DNA from: Lophium mytilinum
Lineage: Eukaryota; Ascomycota; Dothideomycetes; Mytilinidiales; Mytilinidiaceae
DNA length: 64,000 nucleotides
Direction of reading: 5' to 3'
Assembly: GCA_010093605.1 (NCBI GenBank)
Contig: MU004190.1
Span: 248,001 to 312,000, forward strand
The translations under genes were made by a program, and so were the position numbers. The notes under the pieces are model-generated. The model saw only the letters and a list, made by a program, of their open reading frames with translations. It was not told where the DNA came from and searched no databases. This document shows positions 55,301 to 64,000 of the stretch, in pieces. How positions within the stretch are numbered: position 1 is the first letter of the stretch; each line of letters begins with the position of its first letter.

Positions 55301-57477
55301 CAACAGCCAAAACTCGGGTGCTTTCCTCTCCAGGTTTCGATTCTGTGTATTCGGGCTGATTAGGATCTGACTGAAGTCTTTTACCAGGCCTAAGATCCAG
55401 ATGTCGGTCCGTGGCATTGCCAACTTGTGCCAGAGGTTCAGAGGCAGGTTCCACCTTTAGGTCTTCCTTCTGGTCGTGACTTTCTCCAGCTTGCTGCTGT
55501 GACGTTTCCTCGGGTTGCGCGTCGTCATTTGTTCCTTGGACGCCGTCCATATCGCCAAAGTCGTCACCATCTGGCTCATCAAAGAAATTGAAATCAGCGT
55601 CCGTAACTCCATTCCCATCAAACGTGTCTTCGTCCATATCTTCGAAGAGGTCATCATTTCCACCATGGAGGGAAGAACTGAAGTTCAACTCTGGTTGTGA
55701 ATCGAAAGGATGGGAGAGCTTAGGTGACGTTCCAGGCATGCCCAGAAGCCCGGTCCCATCAGCGTCATTTGTTCCTGGGAGATCGGATGAACGCGGGTTC
55801 GAGTCTTGAGATAGCATGCCGTCCATACTTCCGATCGGACCTGAAATGTGCGGAATATCTCCCGCAGAAGATACAACAGGGCCTTGGGGAGCGACTCCAT
55901 CCGGTGGGGTTGGATAAACACCGCTCACCGGCTGCAGATCACCCCAAGCTCCAGTTCGAGAATATAGTGGGGATGAAGGGTATAGCACATTAGAATCATC
56001 CTTTGTCTGAGCCTCCTCTTCGGCCTGTTGAGCCTTTCGACGAGCTTCTTGCGCTTTATCCCTTTCTGGTTTATTACAGAACCATTGCTGTGCTAAGTCC
56101 AAAGGATCTTGATATCCCATCGACTCAGGCGTCTGAAACCAATCCAAGCCCTGCTCCGCCGAGTTTTGTGAAGTAAGATGGTCTTCAAGTCCTAAAGGAG
56201 TACGGACCGAAGCCGCGGGGTCCCATCCCTGCTTTGAAGAGTCGTAGGAAAAGCAAAGCCCGGATGGCCAAAGCAGTTCATAGGCCTGGTTAGCAAGGGA
56301 TGGGCTATCCAACTCAGACGGTATGGTGTCGGACGCGATTTGAATCCTAGCCCAAGGCTTAGTACCGTAATCCTGCACAAATGAGCCTAAGCCCTTTCTC
56401 GCTAGCCAACTTTTGGCGTGGGTTTTCCAATTATGAATGTCGTCAGCCTCATTTTTGATCCTTGGACGCTTTCGTTGCTCCCTGACGTTTTCGTTATCCC
56501 CATTACTTAGTCCTGAGAGCTCCAACCCAAGAAAGACTGCTAGATTGCCGCTCGGTGCAGTTCGCACGACACTGCCCGGTTTAACTTTCGAGGTTGGCGG
56601 TCCAAGGCTGCTCAGCTGATGCATATCAGGTCGCCACTTCGAACTTGTGGATATCACAAGGGACCCAGCACTGGTCCAATGTACGTCCACAGAAGTCAGC
56701 CATGACGGCTTGTCTGAGAAATCTGACTCTAGGCTTTTTGCGCGAGGCTCGGCGATTGAGAATGATACAAAAGTTCGATAGTTCAAAGGAATCATTCCAT
56801 GGTCTCGAGCTAGGCTGTACGATATGGATGCAACAACTGATGACATGAGTAGCTCATATACAGCGTAAACATCGTACTGTTGTGGCTCGCCACTCCCGCT
56901 GAACGCTAGGCTGATTTGAGAATTTGCCTGTGTGGCACGCAAGTTCCCCGCCTGATTGGAGCGAAGTGCACTTGGAGGGGCGTTTGTCGACGTTGCAGAT
57001 GTGGGAGGATTGGAAGGTCGGGCGGGTGCTCGTGCGAGTTCAGCAGCCCTCACCAATCCTGAAATCTCCGCTAGAAACTCGTCAGTGGTTTTCACAGACC
57101 CTTGATTTGGTACTCACCGTGAAATGCATATCCGTCAACGATAGGAGGTGCTGCAGGGGTCTGTGTAGCCTTTTCTGGCGTAATAGGTCGAAATAGCCAA
57201 AGCCATGATCGCGCAGTGTCATGGAGAACCAAATGGCGGGCTTGCCTAAGAGTGCATTCGACAGTGCCTAGATCCGCAGCTAGCCCTGTCTTTTCATCTG
57301 ATGGACTCGGAGGGGAATTCGCCGTTCTTTTGATTGAGAATGCCTGGTATGCGACAGCTTCAAATTCGCCCTAGTAAGCAGATGTTAGTGTCGCTATCGA
57401 TCACTACACGAAGGTAATCGCAATGGGGTACTTACGACAGCTTGCACGTTAGTGTTGCAAGTCTTGACGAATTCCAT
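52356..57477 (-). CDS. MED13: Mediator complex subunit 13 (CDK8 module)
   Basis: Four exons: 57477-57436, 57370-57118, 57070-53144 and 53095-52356 (introns of 65, 47 and 48 nt), giving 1653 residues. Med13 links the CDK8/cyclin C kinase module to core Mediator and represses or tunes RNA polymerase II transcription. The N-terminus MEFVKTCNTNVQAV joins GEFEAVAYQAFSI, the Med13_N start. A long disordered, acidic centre contains FEDMDEDTFDGNGVTDADFN. The C-terminal domain has ALSFWEPLGLAPTSGPKNI, YCVYPHSESLTARVETFLNN, GYAISLDGAWITAAWTDSCG and RRVTWRICIAKAGVMEREEI. Intron 3 is 48 nt without a stop in frame, so an unspliced message would only add 16 residues. It is divergent to ENP2. Confidence 0.95.
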
Positions 57478-58056
57478 TACAAGAGCGCTACCCTCGCTAT
57501 GGTATGCACAGATGATACTGTCGAGAAAGATGCAAGCCGTATATTGCTATATGAAGCTTCATCAACTCCGATTACCGGTCCCCAGCGCAGCAGGATGTAA
57601 CAGTACGGAGAGTATTACAGGCTCCTCAACTCCATGGCATTCGCGCCAGATGTAATCTTTTGTTCCGTCTGGTGTGCTGACTGCGCAACTTGAGCATGTC
57701 GGCTCAAGCTGGTGAAGGGGAATAGGCCGGGAAGCGTTCCGCCGGATGCGCCAGCACGCGTCGTCGAGACGTATCGCGGTTGGGGGCCTGGTTCGCGCTG
57801 ACAAGGCGGATCGAAGAGTATGGAGGACTGTCGAGGAGGGTCACAGATGGTCGAGGGAGGCTGGGGGTGCCTAGAGTCGCGATGTCTGTCGTGGTGGTGG
57901 GCGGGCAGCACAGACAACAGCTCGGAGGTGTCCCGTCTCCATCGCTGCGCTCTTGGCTCTGTCATAGGGCATTCGCGAAAAGTTGCCTCCCCGAAAATTT
58001 ACAGTCTTCACCACCATCCCTTCGCATCGCCTCTACAGCTCTGAGAGACTCCCGCC
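57478..58056. other. Divergent intergenic region MED13 / ENP2
   Basis: 579 bp carrying both promoters. No TATA box or further gene was seen; the open frames at 57562-57965 lack family features. Confidence 0.55.
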
Positions 58057-60325
58057 ATGAAGCTCTCAAACCAGTCTGCTGTGCCAGTATATACTATCGC
58101 TGGCTCAAATACCTCCCGACCACTTCCAGACTGGCTCATTCGCAAAAGGAAACGCAGCTTAAAAAATGATCCCGAGTTCGCGAACCGCGTAGAACTCCTT
58201 CAAGATTTCGAATTTGAGGAAGCCAGCTCGTGCGTACGAGTGAGCGAAGATGGCGACTGGGTGATGAGCACAGGTATGTATTTTAGTCTCAAGTATCATT
58301 CAGTATACTCACTATCCGCTAGGAACTTACAAGCCTCAAATACACACGCACTACCTACCACATCTCTCCCTCTCATTCGCGCGACACACCGACACACTAA
58401 ACGATACGTTCATCCTCCTAGGCTCCGACTACACAAAATCGCTTCATCTCCAAACAAATCGCTACCTCGAATTCCACAATCCGGGAGGATGTCACTATGC
58501 GACTCGAATACCACGCTATGGGAGAGGCCTGGTGTACGATCGGCTGTCAGCAGAAGCGCTGGTCCCGGCTGTGGGCGTGAATGCAGACGGAAATGGCGAG
58601 GTCTTCCGTCTCAACCTTGAAGTGGGGCAATTCATGAAGGGCTACGAAGTGGATGTAGGTGGCGATGACTTCACATCCTCAGGCGGAGGTGCCCTACAAG
58701 GTGGAATCAACACCGGAAGCGTGAACGCAGCCACAATCGCCGAAGAGAGTCACAACCTGCTAGCGTTTGGCACGTCACTAGGCACAGTCGAGTTCTGGGA
58801 CTCGCGATCGAAGAGCAGGGTTGGGATTCTATCAGCACCACCTGGGAATGCGTTCGAGGGAAAACCTGAGGCGACCGCACTACAGTTCCATCGCTCTGGC
58901 CTCGAACTCGCTGCTGGCTACTCAACGGGCCAAATCCAACTCTACGACCTCCGATCTCCTGTCCCATTACAAAAACGTGACCAAGGCTACGGCTACCCCA
59001 TTCAAAATCTCATATACCTAAATCCCGGCATTGCAACCCGCGCACAATCCTCCGGGCCAAAACTCCTCTCAGCCGACAAGCGCGTCATCAAAATCTGGGA
59101 ACCCGAAGAGAAGCTCCCCTGGACTTCCGTCGAGCCAGCCGTTGGCGTCGACCTCCACCACGTCGAATGGTGTCGTGACAGCGGCATGCTCCTAACCGCC
59201 AACGAAGGAAAGCAACAACACGCCTTCCTAATTCCCCAGCTCGGCCCCGCACCAAAATGGTGTACGTTCCTCGACAACATCGTCGAAGAAATGGCCGAGG
59301 ACCCCGACGACCCGAACGCCTTCAGCAAAAACCACACAGGCGAGGTCTACGACAACCTCAAATTCCTCACCCTCCCGCAACTCCGCGCACTAAAGATCGA
59401 CCACCTCCTAGAAACGCATCCAGGCACGCTAAAACCATACATGCACGGCTACTTCATCAAGCAACAACTCTACGAAGAAGCCCGCCTCGTCGCCAACCCC
59501 GAGGTCTGGCAAGAACAGCGCCAAAAGAGCATCCAAGAGAAAATCACCAAAGAGCGCGAAAGCCGGATCCGCGGACACAAGAAAGTCGCCGTCAAAGTCA
59601 ACCGCAAGCTCGCCGAGCGCATCCAGGAGCGGCAAGAGAAATCCGAACGGCGCAGCGCGAAGAAACTCCTCGAGAAGCGCGGCGGCGACGTCGACACCGA
59701 CCTCCCCGACGCGCCTGCAAACGACGCTGCGGCAGAACAGCAAGCAGTGCCGAAGGGCCTCCTCGGCGACTCCCGCTTCGCCCGGCTCTTCGAGGACGAG
59801 GACTTCGAGGTCGACGAGGCCTCCCGCGAGTTCCAGTCCATCAACCCCAGCACCGTCGTCGCCGCGAAGCCGAAGGGTCTCACGGCTGTCGAGGAGGAGG
59901 AGCTCGCGGACCGCCGTGGTTCGAGCTCAGACGACTCGGACGACGACAGCGAAGGCGAGCAGCAACAAGCGGTGCCGAAGGAGAAGGACGACGGGCGCAT
60001 CTCGTCGGTGTCGTATAAGCGGCAGCCGCCGCGCCCGCAGCGCCCGAAGATGGTGGTGTCGAGCTCGAAGCGGAAGCCGGCGCAGAGTCGGGATCGCTCG
60101 TTTGGGGAGCGCGCTGCGGGCTTCAACGAGAAGAAGCCGATTTATAGTGGAGGGAGTAGGGGGGTGGTTGGGGAGCGCGAGATCACGTTTGCGCCGGTGA
60201 AGGAGAAGAAGGAGAGGCCGAAGGGGAGGGAGGAGAGGAGTGAGCGGAGTGATAGGAATGGTGGGCAGAGGCATGATCGGAAGGATAGGAGGAGCGCGAG
60301 TGGGAATGTGTTTAGGGGGATGTGA
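58057..60325 (+). CDS. ENP2: Nucleolar WD-repeat protein of 40S biogenesis (NOL10/Enp2)
   Basis: Exons 58057-58273 and 58323-60325 (49-nt intron), 739 residues. Enp2 is an essential SSU-processome factor in yeast, needed for early 18S rRNA maturation. Seen: MKLSNQSAVPVYTIAGSNTS, DWLIRKRKRSLKND, then WD-type blades including FGTSLGTVEFWDSRSKSRVG, QIQLYDLRSP and VIKIWEPEEKLPWTSVEP. The family motif KWCTFLDNIVEEMAEDPDD and YDNLKFLT precede a PYMHGYFIKQQLYEEARLVA segment. The C-terminal half is a long charged region with KKVAVKVNRKLAERIQERQE, GDSRFARLFEDEDFEVDE and a basic Arg/Ser tail. Very GC-rich codon use makes long false frames on both strands here. Confidence 0.96.
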
Positions 60326-60837
60326 GTATGAGTTTTGAAGTGCCGATGACGGACGTATCATACGAACATGAGTATACCCAGTTCACATTGACAGCACACT
60401 TTTCGTTCCTCTAGGGAAAACTGCAGGAATTGTAGGTGCAGAAATCGAACGTCTCATTGATAAATGATAAAAGGGGGAGTCACCGTTTCTACGCCGCAGC
60501 TACGCGAAAGCCAGCCGGCGATAGAACTCTAAATACTATGCGAGCGCGACAACTATGATCATATAACCTAACATCCAAAACGGGGGGATTTGGGCTTAGT
60601 GGAAGAGAAAAACGATGTAGAAAAACCCAAGAGGGGAAGGGGTGAAATTTCGAAATCGTGAGGGCTGCCTCTACTACCAACACCAGCTTCAGCGCACCGT
60701 CACCTCTTCCCGTGACGAAAACGCGCCTACTCGCTCCTCTATCTAATTTCGAGCGTTATATAAAAGCTGTCCCACATCGCACCTCCGAGCTCCGCCACCC
60801 CGTATTATTTCGTTTTCTCTGGGTCCAGGCGACGCGC
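60326..60837. other. Convergent intergenic region ENP2 / CYB5
   Basis: 512 bp between two 3' ends. Only UTR sequence is expected; nothing was recognised. Confidence 0.6.
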
Positions 60838-61549
60838 TTAGGTCGACTCCTGCTTCGTCTGCAGATATTGGTAGGCGCCGTAGGCGAGCGCGCCGCCGAT
60901 CAGGATCAGGGCGTATACGCCGACGCCCAGGCCGCTGGAGTCGGCGGAGGCGGTGCTGCCGGGCTCGTAGGACTTGGGCTTTGGGTCGCCCTCCTGATAA
61001 GTTGAAGCATGTCAGCATAGGTTCTTTATAATAGAGGTCTGCTCAGGGACGGTGGTTCGGCCGAGGTAACTTCTCGGGTGTGGACGGGGAGGCGGTGTGG
61101 GGTACGCAATTGGGATGGGGTATGGGGATGCGGAGAGAAACAGAGGGAGGAGGGAGTGTACCTGTCGCTTCAGCGTGCCGACCAGCAGGCCGTCGAGGAT
61201 CTCGCGGGCTTCGTCGCTGTGGCCGACGTCCTCGAAGGCTTCTGTTGCGTCTTGGCCGCCGACGTCTAGGAGGACTTCTTCTCCACCCCTATACACGGAG
61301 ACAGATTAGCATTCGTCCAATCGACGTCCGCTCAATCCTCTTCATCAATATCATGGTGATTGGCCGGGCTCGGCATTATTTTTGATATCCGAACGGGGTT
61401 GTGCAACGGCGGAGGGGATTGGAAGAGACGTACGGGTGCTCGTCAACGAAGCTCGAGGTGTTGTAGACCTTGTCGTGGATAACGAGGTAGAGGTCCTTCT
61501 TGGTCGAGTGCGCCGAGACGTCGGAATACGTGAACTCCTTGTCTGCCAT
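60838..61549 (-). CDS. CYB5: Cytochrome b5, tail-anchored
   Basis: Three exons: 61549-61434, 61288-61162 and 60993-60838 (introns of 145 and 168 nt), giving 132 residues. Cytochrome b5 is an ER electron carrier for desaturases and P450s. Seen: [33 protein letters not shown] joined to [20 protein letters not shown], then VGHS. HPGG supplies the first haem-ligand His and VGHS the second. The HPGG codons are split by intron 1. A Pro/Ser linker leads to one C-terminal hydrophobic segment ([20 protein letters not shown]) for tail anchoring. The long flanking introns explain why no long open frame marks this gene. Confidence 0.93.
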
Positions 61550-62708
61550 TGCTGCTAGCTGTTCCCAACGGAATTTCTGTGGGTGTTCTAGTGTAAGAGC
61601 GAGGTGTTCGGAGGACAGGCGGAGAGTGCTAGTGGGCTGCTATTCGAGCTGGCGTTGAGCGCGATGGTGAATGGGTAGCGTGGAGTGTTGCGGTGTTGGT
61701 GGTAGCAGACGGACAGATATCGTGGGGTAGGCGGACGGAGTGAGGTTCTTCGGTGGTGGTCAGGTTTGCGTGGAACTACCGTGCTCAGACTCCGCCGAGC
61801 GAGGGTGCGAATTGGTTACGGGCCACGCGCGATTGGCTGGCCCACTATCCCACCGGCCGGCACGATTCGAAGGGGGGGCCGATTTTGTCCCGATGGATGA
61901 AAAGAGCAATTTGATCCGTCGTGGATGCTGAGATGAGAGGAATTAATGCTGTGGGACGTCCGCTGAATCCATCTAGCCGCCTCTCTCTCATCCTTTAGAC
62001 GCCCTGCTGCATTATGCAGGTCCGAGTGCACCCTCAGTATCCCCAGTGAAGCAATTGCTGGTATCTACTTATCCACCGCCTGTGTGTCTCTACAGTATCG
62101 AGGCAGCCGGAACACCATCCCTCTTTCGGATATCATGTTCCCTTAGCAGGACAAACATTTCTCAGCACACCCTTTTTAAACGGTGCGAGAACCTAGGCAC
62201 CCGAGTGTTTGTCAGGCAGAAGCAATAGGGGCTCAGACGCCTTGGAGGTTGCGGCTCCGGAGGTTGCGGTTCTATTACTTCGGAAGTTGAGGGCATCTGT
62301 CTCCGAGAACTGCTCCAGCTGTCTGGCCTGGCCATATGCAGGGCATTGGCTACAGGGACCCCGCACCCGCATATTCACGAATTAAGCTTCTGATTCATAT
62401 AGTCAGTTTTCATTTTCATGTTTGCGTAGAAACGATACTGATAGAGGTCGAATCGGGACTCGTTGATCACGTGACACTATCGAGACGAGGTAACCAGACG
62501 CCATGCTCTCCCATCAGGCTTTCCCGTCTCCAATCCCGCAAAGGAACGAGGCCAACGCCATGCTATCAAGCAATTCTTCCACCCTCCCCTTTCCATCTCG
62601 CTATCAAGAATATACAAATTATGACCCTAAGATGATCGACAATGAGCTACTGCGCTCCACACTTTGGGAGCAACGCAGAGCCTCATTGCTTCCTTCAGTA
62701 CCAGTGCC
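61550..62708. other. Intergenic region CYB5 / HSE1
   Basis: 1.16 kb. The right part near 62200-62380 contains short direct repeats (gaggttgcgg, ggaggttgcggtt). No gene is supported. Confidence 0.5.
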
Positions 62709-64000
62709 TCATCTGTAGAACCCCTCATCTCCGTCTCCCTGCCCTGCTCCTGCGCCAGCTTCCTGCCCTCTTGGTGTCCAGCCCGCCGCATACGGGCCTG
62801 TGCGTCCAGGCGGCTGATACGCTTGATAGCCCGCGCCCGGTGGTGGCGGCGAACTTGGCACTCCCGGCGGCGCATGCGATGGCGGATTTGGGTGCCCATA
62901 GGGATCTGAGGGAGGCTGCTGAGGGGAATATACGTCATCGTAAGGGGCCCCTGCGGCAGGAGGCTGCTGTTGAGGGGGGTATCCTGGTGGTGGTAGATTC
63001 GCAGGATGCTGGCTTTGAGCGACATTTGATGGTGCGTAGCCTTCGTAGCCAGCCACAGATGCTGGAGGAGGCTGGCCTTGACCTGGTGGTGGGGCTTGGC
63101 CCGGGAGGAAGCTGGCGCGGTTGTCAATTGGGGAGTCGTAGTGGCCTGTGGCGAGTTCCTGGGGTCCGAAGGTTGATTGGGGCCGGCCTTGGCCTACTCG
63201 CAATGGCTGCGCATAGGGGTCTGCTTGAGGTTTCGGGCTGGTTCGTTGTGGCTGTGGCTGCTGTCCTGGAGGGACCATGAAGAACGCTGGGCCCGTGGGT
63301 TGGCCAGTTGGGTATTGCGAGGGGGGCTCTGATGGAGCGCCTGGTGGTGGCCCGCTGTAGAACCGGCCTGGATCTTGAGGGGGGCTTTGTGGAGGATATC
63401 CCGGTGCTCCTTGCGGTGCTCCATACGCAGCCTGTGGGGGTGGTGCGCCGTATCCGTATGCAGGCCGGCCATACGAAGGCTGTGAGGGTTGTGACATTGA
63501 CGCTTCGAGGAGCGACTCGTAGTCGCGACGGGCCTTGATGAACTTTTCGTTGAGCTGGGTGAAGTCATCTAAAATGATGTTAGCTCGGTCTCCCTCTAAT
63601 ACGTCAGATCAATTACCCTTCTTCTGTGAGTATTTCCCGATGAGTTCAATCAACTTCGGCCGTATCGCCAGTGTTGAATGGTACAGACTCTAAATCTCGG
63701 TCAGTGACAACGCTACAGCAATGGCTTTCACAAGGTCCCGTACCGTGATCTCCTCGTTGTCTCTCGCATCGCCATCTCCTGCTCTTGAACTTGTGCTCAA
63801 TAATGCTAGCAGCTTTTCCACATTTCTAATTTGTGCGAACACCTCAGCCTCCATCTGTGCCTCCCTCTCTAGCTCTTCTTTGGTAGGGTCCTGCAGCTTC
63901 TCCACATAGTTCAGTGGGAAGATGCCCGTTTGGCCCCTCAGGGATCCCTTCCACCAATCCTTGTATACCGACTCAAGAACGGCGATGATGTCTCCCTTGC
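62709..64000 (-). CDS. HSE1: ESCRT-0 subunit Hse1/STAM, C-terminal part (cut by window end)
   Basis: Partial: exons 64000-63744 (continuing beyond the window), 63689-63617 and 63568-62709, with introns of 54 and 48 nt. Hse1 with Vps27 forms ESCRT-0, which collects ubiquitinated cargo on endosomes. The visible start is inside the SH3 domain: KGDIIAVLESVYKDWWKGSL, then GQTGIFPLNYVEKLQDPT. The coiled-coil core that binds Vps27 follows (EAQMEAEVFAQIRNVEKLL, LYHSTLAIRPKLIELIGKYS, DDFTQLNEKFIKARRDYESL). A long Pro/Gln/Gly-rich tail ends GDGDEGFYR. The VHS and UIM parts must lie outside. Confidence 0.94.

Noticed and set aside
59257-60361. Several long frames on both strands inside ENP2
   Set aside because: They overlap the strongly conserved ENP2 frame and consist of Arg- or Ser-rich low-complexity translation of GC-rich codons.
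62627-63568. Frames on both strands across the HSE1 tail
   Set aside because: The Pro/Gln/Gly-rich tail gives open alternative frames; splice joins and conserved Hse1 motifs fix the real one.
1-64000. CRISPR arrays, rRNA genes, operons
   Set aside because: None seen; the gene structure is eukaryotic with spliceosomal introns.

Overview
The window is 64 kb of a filamentous ascomycete chromosome, most likely a Dothideomycete. The genes carry many short introns (about 41-180 nt) with GTRAGT-like donors and CTAAC-like branch sites. The conserved proteins (COX15, MED13, ENP2, HSE1, cytochrome b5) look fungal, and lineage-limited families such as DUF6536, DUF3176, HeLo/DUF7580 and Zn2Cys6 regulators are present. 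The class assignment is an inference. Exon coordinates below come from reading splice sites by eye and checking that frames join.

Layout. From 0.07 to 11.3 kb there are an acyl-CoA carboxyltransferase, a BTB protein, COX15 (heme A synthase) and an unrecognised acidic/coiled-coil protein. From 11.3 to 31 kb lies a gene-poor accessory island. It holds six paralogous genes of two families: family A (A1-A4, C-terminal domain resembling fungal DUF6590) on the plus strand and family B (B1, B2, coiled coil plus an invariant DQDSQFGDHPDDGY block) on the minus strand. Three A genes share an upstream sequence block. A ~108-bp satellite array lies on the right of the island (28.8-29.8 kb) and a possibly related three-unit array lies on its left (11.5 kb). 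A small protein with a duplicated CxGPGxCWFxSAGxEC motif follows.

From 31.4 to 36.2 kb there are an SDR oxidoreductase, a polytopic membrane protein and a Thg1-like nucleotidyltransferase. From 36.5 to 45.4 kb is a decay corridor: an MFS transporter stump, a broken DUF6536 gene and a broken DUF3176 gene, with one intact seven-exon Zn2Cys6 regulator among them.

From 45.6 to 50 kb is a divergent pair: a HeLo-type/DUF7580 protein, of the kind linked to fungal incompatibility and cell death, and a seven-exon gene for a Rho-type GTPase with an extra N-terminal region of about 330 residues. This pair, together with the A/B island, is the best candidate for undescribed biology.

From 50 to 64 kb the chromosome returns to conserved genes: a GFA-domain protein (with a 217-bp TA-flanked MITE in its upstream region), a small 115-residue protein, MED13, ENP2, cytochrome b5 and the C-terminal part of HSE1, which is cut by the window end.
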